Below are positions 1 through 7,744 of a DNA stretch of 8,181 nt, piece by piece. The DNA is taken from NCBI GenBank assembly GCA_937924675.1, contig CALEVL010000332.1, positions 1-8,181 of the forward strand. The letters run 5' to 3'. The notes under the pieces were generated by a model. That model did no database searches, was not told the DNA's origin, and was given only the letters and a program-made list of their open reading frames with translations. The first letter of the stretch is position 1. Every line of letters starts with the position of its first letter. The translations under genes were made by a program, and so were the position numbers. Origin of the DNA: an uncultured Ignavibacteria bacterium. GTDB taxonomy: Bacteria > Bacteroidota > Ignavibacteria > Tepidaquicellales > Tepidaquicellaceae.

Positions 1-75
1 TCGGAATGATTTTCAGCTATTGTGCATTTAGTTAATTGAATTGAAATCTTATCTTGATCGGTATTAAAACTTACA
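1..75. other. Left-edge leader before the BatA-like gene; no gene resolved
   Basis: All three + strand frames reach a stop within the first 35 bases or so, so this stretch could hold at most the last ten codons of an upstream + strand gene, and I cannot choose between frames. An in-frame TGA at 55-57 closes the frame upstream of the ATG at 76. I see no Shine-Dalgarno site in the A/T-rich run before that ATG and no convincing promoter hexamers. Confidence 0.4.
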
Positions 76-2208
76 ATGACTTTTCTTAATCCTCTTATAC
101 TTGGCGGGCTGTTTGCAATATCAATTCCAATTCTCATTCATCTTCTTAACTTAAGCAAAGTAAGAAAGGTTGAATTCAGCACACTCAGATTCCTGAAAGA
201 ACTTCAGAAATCAAAGATGCGAAGGATTAAGCTTAGACAGTTGTTGCTTCTTGCCCTAAGGATATTGACCATAATCTTTCTCGTGTTTGCATTTGCTGAC
301 CCTGTTCTTAGAAGTTCTTCCGGAAATTATGCGGGAAAGTCATCAACGATTATAATTCTTGACAACTCATACAGCATGAGTGCACAAGACAATCGCATTT
401 TTGAGAATGCAAAGTCTGCGGCCAGAGAACTGTTGACTGTTATTGATCCTGACGGTGAGGTCTATTTTATTTTGTCTTCAGATCTTGGAAATGAGGCCGT
501 TCAGTTAGTTTCGAGAAATTCGAAGAATATCATTTCACTCATTGATAGCTCAGAAATTTCACTTAAGCCTCTCTCAATCAATGAAGCGTTGGTAAATGCA
601 ACTCTTCTTTTCTCGAATTCTGCTTACAGCGTTAATGATCTTTTTATTATTTCTGATCAGCAGCTCAGCAATTTTTCCGGCGGCGGATTTAGGGAGAGTG
701 TTGAGAATGAGGGTATGAGCATTTATCTTGTGAGTGCCGGTCAAAACAATCTATACAATATTTCTTTAGACAGTGCAGATGTGGAATCTGGATTTGTTGA
801 ATCAGGCATGGAAAATAAGGTCGGAGCATTTATAAACAACAGATCTCCATACTCTCAAAAAAGCAGAAACATCCGGCTGAACATTAACGGGAAATATTTT
901 GGTGAGAGTTTTGCGGATGTGGGTTCATTTGAGAAGCAAATTGTTGAACAATCTTTTCTTGTAGCAAATGCAGGAAATTACAGTCTTGAGTTACAGCTTG
1001 ACAGGGTAAGCATGGAAGATGATCAGGTTCTTCAGGACAATAGGGCCTATTTCACTGCAAGCGTGCCTTCAAGTGTTAAAGTTGCTTTGATTGGCGAGAG
1101 GACAGATGAAACAAGATTTCCTGAATTGGCAATGCAGGCCGCGGAGAACGTTACCGGAAGTAATGAAATTGAATCAAAGAAATATTATGACATACGTATG
1201 TCAACAGGCATTGATGAATCAGTAAATGAATGTGATGTGATAATTTTGTCCGGCAAGAATGATCTTTCAGACAAGGAAGCTGACTTGTTAAATGAATTTG
1301 TAACAAACGGTGGCGGGCTGTTATTTTTTCCGGGAAACAGTTTAAACATTCAGTCTGTCAACGATAAACTTCTGTCAAGGTCCGGCGGGTTGCGAATTGG
1401 CAGCAAAGTAACTCTCGATAATGCACAGTTGAATCCGAAATTTGGAGCTATTGATTATGAGCATCCTCTGTTAAACGGGATTTTCAGAAACAAGGCGCTG
1501 AGCGTGACATCTGTTACAGGAGGTGTTGAAGCTCCAAGAGTAAATGAGTATTACAAGACAATATTGTCAGAGAATGGAAAGTCCGTAATGGTGTTTGATA
1601 ATAATGATCCTTTCCTGAGCGAATTAAGACTTGGAAAGGGGACTATGCTCGTATCTTCTTTGTCTTTGTCTACTTCGGCAAGTGATCTATCGTCCAAGAG
1701 TATTTTTGTTCCTCTGCTTATAAGGGCAGTGAATTATCTGTCGGGAAATTTCTCAACATCAGATGAATACTATGTTGGGGGAAGGAATATTGTCAGACTT
1801 AGCGGACTGAAAAATGTTAAGACACTTACAAATCCGGCAGGAATGACAGATACATTGGGTGTAAGCTTTGGTGAATCTTCAGAAAAGTATTTAATTTTTC
1901 CTTACAACAATTTCTCAGCTTCATCAGGATTTTATAAAGCGACAGATTCATCCGGGAATGAACAGCTTTTTGCGCTGAACCCGAATCCCGTTGAGAGCGA
2001 CCTGGCAATTATGGATGAAGATGATGCCCGTGAGTTTCTTCAAGCGAAAGGATATTCCAAAGTTTATACTCTGCCATGGAATGATGCAGGTTCTGCTTAT
2101 GCCGGTACAAAGCAAGGAACACAGTTATGGAAATACTTTCTTTCTCTGGCATTGCTAGCTCTTGCTGCTGAAAAATTACTATCCCGTAAACTGGAGAAAG
2201 GGGAATAA
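76..2208 (+). CDS. BatA-like membrane protein with von Willebrand factor A domain
   Basis: This 710-residue protein begins with the BatA-type double-transmembrane domain: a hydrophobic helix at about residues 4-25 (opening MTFLNPLILGGLFAISIPIL), a basic loop at 28-54, and a second helix at about 54-75. A von Willebrand A-type fold follows from about residue 90. Its metal-site motif DxSxS is at 96-100 (DNSYS), with a later conserved Asp in IISD at 191-194. Residues about 386-420 (CDVIILSG to GGGLLFFPG) resemble the GATase1-like fold seen in long members of this family. A last hydrophobic helix lies at about 685-700, followed by a basic tail. The large middle part is probably periplasmic, anchored at both ends. 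The threonine expected in the second metal-site loop is not evident (LKPLSINEAL, 163-172), so metal binding may be weak or lost. Such genes commonly sit beside MoxR ATPase and DUF58 genes; any partner is outside this window. The ATG at 76 is the only possible start, because an in-frame TGA at 55-57 precedes it with no other start codon between. Its exact role is unknown; the family name comes from the Bacteroides aerotolerance operon. Confidence 0.88.
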   Translation: MTFLNPLILGGLFAISIPILIHLLNLSKVRKVEFSTLRFLKELQKSKMRRIKLRQLLLLALRILTIIFLVFAFADPVLRSSSGNYAGKSSTIIILDNSYSMSAQDNRIFENAKSAARELLTVIDPDGEVYFILSSDLGNEAVQLVSRNSKNIISLIDSSEISLKPLSINEALVNATLLFSNSAYSVNDLFIISDQQLSNFSGGGFRESVENEGMSIYLVSAGQNNLYNISLDSADVESGFVESGMENKVGAFINNRSPYSQKSRNIRLNINGKYFGESFADVGSFEKQIVEQSFLVANAGNYSLELQLDRVSMEDDQVLQDNRAYFTASVPSSVKVALIGERTDETRFPELAMQAAENVTGSNEIESKKYYDIRMSTGIDESVNECDVIILSGKNDLSDKEADLLNEFVTNGGGLLFFPGNSLNIQSVNDKLLSRSGGLRIGSKVTLDNAQLNPKFGAIDYEHPLLNGIFRNKALSVTSVTGGVEAPRVNEYYKTILSENGKSVMVFDNNDPFLSELRLGKGTMLVSSLSLSTSASDLSSKSIFVPLLIRAVNYLSGNFSTSDEYYVGGRNIVRLSGLKNVKTLTNPAGMTDTLGVSFGESSEKYLIFPYNNFSASSGFYKATDSSGNEQLFALNPNPVESDLAIMDEDDAREFLQAKGYSKVYTLPWNDAGSAYAGTKQGTQLWKYFLSLALLALAAEKLLSRKLEKGE

Positions 2209-2209
2209 C

Positions 2210-2230
2210 ATGCAAGAAGTTATCAGTTAA
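2210..2230 (+). other. Orphan start site: six-codon ORF right after the BatA-like gene
   Basis: Two bases after the stop of the BatA-like gene there is an ATG. It is preceded by GGAG (2193-2196) and an AAAGGGG run ending at 2203, six bases before the ATG, which is a good ribosome binding layout. It reads only MQEVIS and then TAA, and its end overlaps the last codons of the convergent DUF885-family gene. The arrangement looks like the first codons of a following operon gene whose body is missing, but chance is possible. I do not claim a functional product. Confidence 0.3.
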
Positions 2231-3845
2231 GTATCCATTCCTCTGCAATCTTGAATGTCGGTGCACCTATAGACACGATTGAGTCATGAAAATCTTTCAG
2301 CGATTTTGAACTTCCAAATCTAGAAAAATATTTCTGTTTGAATTGTTTTAGAAGAATTTTCCCTAATGTGTAATTCAAATAGCCGGGATCGAATGCACCA
2401 CGTTTTGCTTCCTGTTCGGCAGTGACTTCTGCCATATACGCATTCTTCAGAAAGAATTCCTTTGCTTCTTCAATAGTCATACCATCGCAATGAATCCCGA
2501 TTGCAGCAATGAATCTGCAGCATCTGATCAGTGCTTCAAGATACATTCCAATCTTTGTCTTATAATCATCTCCTCCGTATCCCTGCTCAATCATCATTTC
2601 TTCCGTGTAATGCGCCCATCCTTCTACGTATGAATATGACATAAACAGCTTCGTAAGATCAGTGGAATACAGATTTGCATTAAGAAAATGTGTGTAATGT
2701 CCTGGAAACGCTTCATGGATGGAAATCAGTTTGAGTGTCGGATAATTGAATTGAGTCATCCACTCCTCTTTTTTTTCTTCACTCCAGCTCTTCTCCGGCA
2801 AGTTAACATAATAAAATGATTCGTCGCTTTTCTCAAACGGTCCTGCCGTGCCCATTGCTGCAAATCCAAAGTTCATATACCGCGGCATTTCGGTAACTAT
2901 GCAATTTAACTTCTCAGGGAGATTTACGATATCTTTGTTTCTGATAAAATCTACCAGTTCCTGTAAGGTGTCGGTTGTTTCTTCAACTAGTGTATCATCA
3001 GAAGGATGTTCATGCTCAATCTTTGTGATGCTTCCTTCAAGTTTATGCTCTTCTGCAAGCGCTTCAATGCTATCCTGAAGACGTTTAAGTTCATCAAGTC
3101 CCATTTGTCTGAGCTCGTTGAGGGGAATCTCTATATGTTCTGTTAGACTAAGCATGTTATTGAATTTCTCTTGCCCTAAAATGTAGCTCTTACAGTTTTC
3201 ATCGGAAGCAACTTCAAGGAATTTAACATATCTGTCAAATGCCCTGATTGCATCTTCGCTTTTCAACTTATATTCCTCAATCAATTCTTTTGATTCAATC
3301 TTTTCTTCTATCAGATTCAACAACTCACCTTTGAAAAAATCTTCATAGCCTTTAGAGAATGAAATTGCAAAATCACACATAACAGCAGGAAGACGGGGCT
3401 CCAACAATTGCTCAGCACCGGCAAGTGCTTCAGGAATTGCTGATAAGACAGATATAATTGATCTTATCCGTTCTTCAAACGGTGCATAATCTCTGCTGAT
3501 ATAATTATGAAGTTCACCGAACATGAATGCGTAAGTCATTGGATTTGTTCTGTATGACTGAATCTCCTCAAGATTAAATATCACTGAGTTCAAACCCCAT
3601 TCGGCCACGTCATAATCGTATTTATTCTCAATCGACAGTTCATTTCTGTGTATTGATTTCAATCGATCCAACATGTCTTTGTAAGTGCTCTTCTCATATG
3701 AAATTCGTTCTTCAGATACTTCAGGAATCTTCCCGTCATATTCGTGCAGTCCCAGATAGCTTCCTTTTTGAGGATCGAGCTCAAGCAGTTGTTTGAAAAG
3801 ATGCGTTGCGTACTCTTTGAATACCTGATTCTCGTTAGTTGACAT
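2223..3845 (-). CDS. DUF885-family protein, putative zinc metallopeptidase
   Basis: This 540-residue protein carries the hallmark HExxxGH motif of the DUF885 family as HEAFPGH at residues 377-383, which supplies two zinc-binding histidines and a catalytic glutamate. A further acidic/histidine cluster follows at about 407-416 (VEGWAHYTEE), where the third ligand is expected. The family-typical FDPGYLNYTLGK stretch lies at about 485-496. The N-terminal 300 residues are mostly helical and acidic, as usual in the family. There is no signal peptide or membrane helix, so a cytoplasmic enzyme is likely; the substrate is unknown, probably peptides. I chose the ATG at 3845 over the in-frame ATG at 3878. 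The shorter start has GGAGGAG (3855-3849) just upstream, whereas the longer one lies inside the preceding gene without such a site. The first codons overlap the upstream nucleotidyltransferase gene by 11 bases in another frame, suggesting translational coupling. The length is close to normal for the family and all key residues are present. Peptidase activity is inferred from the motif only. Confidence 0.86.
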   Translation of the reverse strand: MSTNENQVFKEYATHLFKQLLELDPQKGSYLGLHEYDGKIPEVSEERISYEKSTYKDMLDRLKSIHRNELSIENKYDYDVAEWGLNSVIFNLEEIQSYRTNPMTYAFMFGELHNYISRDYAPFEERIRSIISVLSAIPEALAGAEQLLEPRLPAVMCDFAISFSKGYEDFFKGELLNLIEEKIESKELIEEYKLKSEDAIRAFDRYVKFLEVASDENCKSYILGQEKFNNMLSLTEHIEIPLNELRQMGLDELKRLQDSIEALAEEHKLEGSITKIEHEHPSDDTLVEETTDTLQELVDFIRNKDIVNLPEKLNCIVTEMPRYMNFGFAAMGTAGPFEKSDESFYYVNLPEKSWSEEKKEEWMTQFNYPTLKLISIHEAFPGHYTHFLNANLYSTDLTKLFMSYSYVEGWAHYTEEMMIEQGYGGDDYKTKIGMYLEALIRCCRFIAAIGIHCDGMTIEEAKEFFLKNAYMAEVTAEQEAKRGAFDPGYLNYTLGKILLKQFKQKYFSRFGSSKSLKDFHDSIVSIGAPTFKIAEEWILN

Positions 3846-4842
3846 TTTCTCCTCCGTTGATTTCAGAATTACTTCCAATGTTTAATATTTGTTGCTGAAA
3901 CTTTACTGCTACTGATTCGCCGATGATGGATTCTTTAACGATCGCATTTTCTATGCGAGTGTTTTTCTCTATGATTGAATTTTCAATGACACTGTTTGTT
4001 ATTATGCATCCATCATTTATTGTGGCATTTGGACCAACGATGCTTTGCTTAATTACTACATTCTTTCCAATGAAAACCGGATGAATGATCTTTGAATCGG
4101 TTCCCGCGAAATTTGTTTTCTTACTCTTTGAAAGTATATATCTGTTTGTTTCAAGAAGTGTCTCCGGCTTGCCGCAATCCAGCCATCCGTCAACATTGTA
4201 TGTGGTCATCTTTTCTCCGCAGCTTAGCATATGTTCAAGCGCATCAGTAAGCTGAAACTCTCCTTTTACAGTAATGTTATTATCCATAACATGTTCGAGA
4301 GATGTAAAGAGTGAATCGGAATTTTTAAGATAGTATAATCCTACAATCGCTTCATTTGACGGCGAGACTTTTGCTGATGCAGGTTTCTCTACAAATCTTG
4401 TGATCATTCCTGATTTGGTTTTCTCAACTACACCGAATCTTCTTGGATCATCAACTTTCTTTACGCCTATGACAGAATGTTTGTTGTCGATCAGTTTCCG
4501 GAGATCTACATCAAACAATGTATCTCCAAGAATGATCAGAGTCTCATCATTCTTCAGAAATGATTCTTTGGCGCAATACACTGCATGGCCAAGTCCTTTG
4601 GGTTCTTCCTGAGTTACATAAGTGAACTTGAAACGAAATGTATCATCAAGATATTCCTTTATCATGTCCCCAAGAAATCCTGTTACCATTACTATGGATG
4701 TTGCAATCTTTTCCTTCACGAGTTGCTCAATGATGTAATGTATCATTGGCTTACCGCCTACATTGAGCAAGACTTTCGGCTTTGTGAGAGTATGTGGCCT
4801 TAATCTGGTTCCGAATCCTGCAACAGGTATTATGACTTTCAT
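3835..4842 (-). CDS. Sugar-1-phosphate nucleotidyltransferase with left-handed beta-helix tail
   Basis: This 335-residue enzyme should couple a sugar 1-phosphate to an NTP, giving an NDP-sugar and pyrophosphate. The N-terminal Rossmann-like nucleotidyltransferase domain (about 1-240) shows the nucleotide-binding signature GFGTRLRPHTLTKPK at 9-23. It also shows QEEPKGLGHAV at 78-88, the metal-binding Asp of GDT at 106-108, FGVVE at 136-140, VEKP at 151-154, a GEFQLTDAL segment at 194-202 and WLDCGKPETLL at 220-230. From about 252 to 313, repeated hexapeptide-like units rich in I/V and N/G (for example VFIGKNVVIKQSIVG) indicate a left-handed beta-helix. The layout matches long-form RmlA-like and related pyrophosphorylases, but I cannot tell dTTP/UTP glucose from GTP mannose specificity from motifs alone, so no symbol is given. 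The start is one base after the alaS stop (TAG, A, ATG) with no clear Shine-Dalgarno site, suggesting coupling to alaS translation. The 3' end overlaps the next gene by 11 bases. It is probably cytoplasmic, supplying sugars for surface polysaccharide or lipid-linked glycans. Confidence 0.88.
   Translation of the reverse strand: MKVIIPVAGFGTRLRPHTLTKPKVLLNVGGKPMIHYIIEQLVKEKIATSIVMVTGFLGDMIKEYLDDTFRFKFTYVTQEEPKGLGHAVYCAKESFLKNDETLIILGDTLFDVDLRKLIDNKHSVIGVKKVDDPRRFGVVEKTKSGMITRFVEKPASAKVSPSNEAIVGLYYLKNSDSLFTSLEHVMDNNITVKGEFQLTDALEHMLSCGEKMTTYNVDGWLDCGKPETLLETNRYILSKSKKTNFAGTDSKIIHPVFIGKNVVIKQSIVGPNATINDGCIITNSVIENSIIEKNTRIENAIVKESIIGESVAVKFQQQILNIGSNSEINGGENVN
3849..3855 (-). promoter_or_regulatory. 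Ribosome binding site of the DUF885-family gene
   Basis: On the - strand this reads GGAGGAG, with its GGAGG core five bases before the ATG at 3845. It decides the start of the peptidase gene. It also encodes the Gly-Gly-Glu near the C-terminus of the upstream nucleotidyltransferase, so ribosomes finishing that gene pass straight over it. Confidence 0.75.
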
Positions 4843-4843
4843 T

Positions 4844-7558
4844 CTAATTCAATATTTTAGTGATCTTCTCTTTGAAAGCGTTGAGAACAGGATCGAGCTT
4901 TGAAAAATCTTTTGCACCGGCAGTTGCAAGATTTGGTCTTCCGCCGCCACCGCCGCCAAGTTCCTGAGCAACTTCGGAAATCAACTTTCCTGCATTTAGC
5001 TCTTTGGATTTTACGAGGTTGTCACTAACAGCGCAGATCAAATTCAACTTATCATCACTAATTGCTGCAATGAGAGCTACACCATTTGTCAGTTGCTTGC
5101 GAAGCTCTTCTCCGGCTTCTTTCAATCCTGAACCCTGCGGAAGTTCCAACCTTCCTGTAAGAACAGCAGATTCATTTATCTTTGGTGAAGCATCAATCAG
5201 CTTTTCAATCTCATTAGAGATTGCTTCAAGGCCCTTCGAAAGAAGTTGCTTCTCAAATTGCTTCTTCTCTTCCAGAAATTTCTCACGTGCTTCATTAGCC
5301 GACAATGAAGTCTTCTCCTGAGTTTGCAAGAGTGACTTTATAAGTATGAGATCATTCGGATCTGAAGTTCTGATCAGATTCACAAACCCGGGTATGACTT
5401 CATTTAAACTGACAGAATAGTTCTTCGGCAATTCGGCAATTAATCTTTCTGTTTCCTTGATCTTCTCTTCGAGATATGTTAAAATTCCTTTGCCCGTTCT
5501 TGCAAATATCCTTCTGGTGCCGGCAGCAATGCTTTCTTCTTTTGTGATCTTGAATAGACCAATCTGTTCAGAACTATTAACATGAGTTCCGCCGCAAAAT
5601 TCGGCGCTGAAATTTTCGTCAACAATCACTACACGGACCTTAGAGCCATACTTCTCTTCAAACAATTGCTTAACATTAGGAATCTTGTTTGCTTCTTCAA
5701 TTGGAATGTCAGTCAATGTCTGAACTGTTAACTTCTCTTCAATTTTTCCGTTAACCATATCTTCAATGTCCTTTATCTGACTTGGCTCAAGCTTGTGAAA
5801 GTGAGGAAAATCAAATCTGAGGTATTCATCTGATACAAGCGAGCCTACCTGCTTGACATGACTGCCAAGAACTCTTCTCAATGCTTCATGAACAAGATGT
5901 GTTGCAGTATGATTGCGTTCTATTGCATCTCGCCTTTTCATATCAATCCGCGCAATGACCTCAACGCCTCCTTTAATAACATCCTTGTTTCCTTTTACAA
6001 TCAGATAATTCTTTCCGGAATTTATAACGGGCAGGCTGATTTCACCTCCGGAAATGATATTACCTGTGTCACTAATTTGTCCGCCGGATTCAGCATAGAA
6101 TGGATTCTCCTTAAGCGAGACTACAATTTCATCCTCGCCGGCTGATGGTTGAGCATCAAGAATAATAGTCTTAATGCCGTTCTCCGTTACATTGTATGGA
6201 TCATATTTTACTTCATCGATTCCTTTGAGTTTTGTATGAGAGAAATCCACTTCAGCTGAATGTTCCTTCCTTGCATTCTTTGCACGCGATTTCTGCTTTT
6301 CCATTTCTTCTTCGAATCTAAGGGTGTCAACTTTTAGCCCGCTTTCTCTTGCCATGACTTCTGTAAGATCAAGCGGAAATCCGAAAGTATCATACAGTTT
6401 AAAAGCTTCTGCTCCGGGAAATATTTTAGTGTCCTTTAGTGTGGAGCAAACCTCATTGAAAAGGATTATGCCTCTGTCAAGTGTCTTGTGGAAATTCTCT
6501 TCTTCCGCTTTGATGATCTCCTTGACAAAACCTTTCTTCTGCTCGAGTTCAGGAAACACTTTGCCGAAAGAATCTGTCAATGTATCTACAAGTTCAAACA
6601 GAACAGGCTTGCTGTAATCCAGTTTGCGGGCAAGCCGTGATGCCCTTCTTAGAATTCTCCTGAGAACATAACCTCTGCCTTCGTTTGAAGGAATACCGCC
6701 ATCTGATATTGCGAATGAAAGTGCTCTAATGTGATCAGCTATCGCATTCATTGAAGAGATATTTTCACCGGAATAATCTTTTCCCGTAAGTAAAGATATT
6801 TTTTCAATGAGTGGAAAGAATATGTCAGTCTCGTAATTAGAATTTTTATTCTGAAGAACACGTACAACTCTTTCAAAACCCATCCCGGTATCAACGTGCT
6901 TCATGGGCAGTAATTCCAGTTCTCCGTCTTTCTTTCTGTTGTATTGAATAAAAACCAGATTCCAGATTTCAATGACTTCCTCAAGTCCGGCATTAATGTC
7001 TTCCGGTTTGCAACCTTCTTTAGTGAGATCTATATGAATCTCGGAACACGGCCCGCAAGGTCCGGTCTCACCCATTTCCCAGAAATTATCTTTCTCTCCA
7101 AATCGAAGAATATGCTCGGGATTTATGTCAGTCTTGGTCTTCCATATCTCGAATGCCTCATCATCTGTTTCAAATACTGATGCCCATAGTCTATCTTTTG
7201 GCAGATTCCAGACATTTGTCAGAAGCTCCCAAGCCCATTGTATGGCTTCTTCTTTATAATAGTCTCCAAAAGACCAGTTGCCAAGCATTTCAAAGAAAGT
7301 ATGATGAAAGCCGTCCATTCCTACTTCTTCGAGGTCGTTGTGCTTGCCGCCGGCGCGAATGCATTTTTGAGTGTCTGCAACTCTGGAATATTCTCTTGTA
7401 CCTCTTCCCAGAAATACATCCTTAAACTGATTCATTCCGGCATTTGTGAAAAGCAATGTCGGGTCATCATAAGGGATTACGGGTGATGAAGGCACTATTT
7501 TGTGATCCTTGTTCTCAAAAAATCTGAGAAAAGATTCTCTTACTTCGTTGGATTTCAA
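4844..7558 (-). CDS. alaS: Alanyl-tRNA synthetase
   Basis: This 904-residue class II synthetase charges tRNA-Ala with alanine in the cytoplasm and edits mischarged Ser/Gly. The catalytic core spans about 1-240: motif 1 region with DDPTLLFTNAGMNQFKDVF at 31-49, motif 2 region with RVADTQKCIRAGGKHNDLE at 59-77 and FFEMLGNWSFGDYY at 88-101, and motif 3 with DTGMGFERVVRVLQ at 223-236. A tRNA-recognition helical region follows. The editing domain has the zinc site HTATH at 550-554 and CGGTH at 655-659. The C-terminal DHHA1/C-Ala domain ends with a GGGGGGRP stretch at 868-875, a variant of the usual GGKGGGRP. All expected parts are present and the length is slightly above the usual 870-880. The start codon is TTG at 7558-7556. 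It is the only option, because an in-frame TAA lies just four codons upstream with no other start between, and the next Met (residue 42) would remove motif 1. GGA four bases upstream is a weak ribosome site. It is the first gene of the alaS-nucleotidyltransferase-DUF885 operon. Confidence 0.98.
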   Translation of the reverse strand: MKSNEVRESFLRFFENKDHKIVPSSPVIPYDDPTLLFTNAGMNQFKDVFLGRGTREYSRVADTQKCIRAGGKHNDLEEVGMDGFHHTFFEMLGNWSFGDYYKEEAIQWAWELLTNVWNLPKDRLWASVFETDDEAFEIWKTKTDINPEHILRFGEKDNFWEMGETGPCGPCSEIHIDLTKEGCKPEDINAGLEEVIEIWNLVFIQYNRKKDGELELLPMKHVDTGMGFERVVRVLQNKNSNYETDIFFPLIEKISLLTGKDYSGENISSMNAIADHIRALSFAISDGGIPSNEGRGYVLRRILRRASRLARKLDYSKPVLFELVDTLTDSFGKVFPELEQKKGFVKEIIKAEEENFHKTLDRGIILFNEVCSTLKDTKIFPGAEAFKLYDTFGFPLDLTEVMARESGLKVDTLRFEEEMEKQKSRAKNARKEHSAEVDFSHTKLKGIDEVKYDPYNVTENGIKTIILDAQPSAGEDEIVVSLKENPFYAESGGQISDTGNIISGGEISLPVINSGKNYLIVKGNKDVIKGGVEVIARIDMKRRDAIERNHTATHLVHEALRRVLGSHVKQVGSLVSDEYLRFDFPHFHKLEPSQIKDIEDMVNGKIEEKLTVQTLTDIPIEEANKIPNVKQLFEEKYGSKVRVVIVDENFSAEFCGGTHVNSSEQIGLFKITKEESIAAGTRRIFARTGKGILTYLEEKIKETERLIAELPKNYSVSLNEVIPGFVNLIRTSDPNDLILIKSLLQTQEKTSLSANEAREKFLEEKKQFEKQLLSKGLEAISNEIEKLIDASPKINESAVLTGRLELPQGSGLKEAGEELRKQLTNGVALIAAISDDKLNLICAVSDNLVKSKELNAGKLISEVAQELGGGGGGRPNLATAGAKDFSKLDPVLNAFKEKITKILN

Positions 7559-7596
7559 TTTTCCGGATTATTAATTGAGCAAGATACTTTTATCAT
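7555..7596 (-). other. 13-codon leader ORF whose stop overlaps the alaS start
   Basis: On the - strand an ATG at 7596-7594 opens a frame reading MIKVSCSINNPEN, closed by TGA at 7557-7555. The last two bases of the alaS TTG start are the first two of this stop (TTGA), the geometry of translational coupling. It has no alanine codons, so it does not look like a classical attenuation leader for alanine, and no Shine-Dalgarno site precedes it. It may be chance. Confidence 0.2.
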
Positions 7597-7601
7597 GGTA
7601 C

Positions 7602-7636
7602 ATTATAAATACAAATATTAGTTCTAGGGTTGACAA
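7602..7636 (-). promoter_or_regulatory. Possible alaS promoter region
   Basis: On the - strand there is a perfect TATAAT at 7607-7602, about 45 bases before the alaS start. A TTGTCA (7636-7631) lies 23 bases further upstream, too far to pair well with it. TTGTCA does have a poor TGTATT (7613-7608) at 17 bases. An AATATTTG (7619-7612) also resembles the Bacteroidota -7 box TAnnTTTG with one mismatch. A promoter here is expected because the upstream gene ends 224 bases away, but which hexamers are used cannot be decided from sequence. Confidence 0.35.
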
Positions 7637-7651
7637 TAGGCAATGATCCCA

Positions 7652-7690
7652 AATTTGAATTGCAAATATTTACCGGACTATATTCAAATT
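7652..7690. repeat. 9-bp perfect inverted repeat upstream of alaS
   Basis: AATTTGAAT (7652-7660) and ATTCAAATT (7682-7690) are perfect inverted copies separated by 21 bases. The arms are almost all A/T with no T tract suited to intrinsic termination, so this is more plausibly an operator-like dyad or chance than a terminator. It lies between the DUF454 gene and the candidate alaS promoter. Confidence 0.35.
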
Positions 7691-7744
7691 ATCGTTCAGG
7701 GTTTACAATCAATTTATGAGACAATGTTAACGGTAGTCTTATTG

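Noticed and set aside
36..67. Promoter for the BatA-like gene from TTGAAT or TTGAAA with TATTAA
   Set aside because: The spacings are 20 or 15 bases and the matches are partial; a Bacteroidota-type -7 box is not convincing either. The gene may be internal to an operon.
3846..3878. Longer start of the DUF885-family gene at the ATG at 3878, adding 11 residues
   Set aside because: It lies deep inside the nucleotidyltransferase coding region without a ribosome site, whereas the ATG at 3845 has GGAGGAG directly upstream.
4936..4958. CCG/CCA-rich triplet run that looks like a microsatellite
   Set aside because: It is the reverse strand of the glycine run in the conserved C-terminal GGGGGGRP region of alanyl-tRNA synthetase.
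5004..5321. Open frame of 105 codons on the + strand inside alaS, and similar ones at 2848-3078, 4400-4803, 5858-6145, 6324-6617 and 6944-7486
   Set aside because: They lie opposite strongly conserved coding sequence, show no family motifs and have low-complexity Ser/Phe-rich products typical of antisense shadows.
7630..7635. Perfect TTGACA on the + strand, a possible rightward promoter
   Set aside because: No -10-like hexamer lies about 17 bases downstream and no + strand gene follows; both flanking genes are on the - strand.
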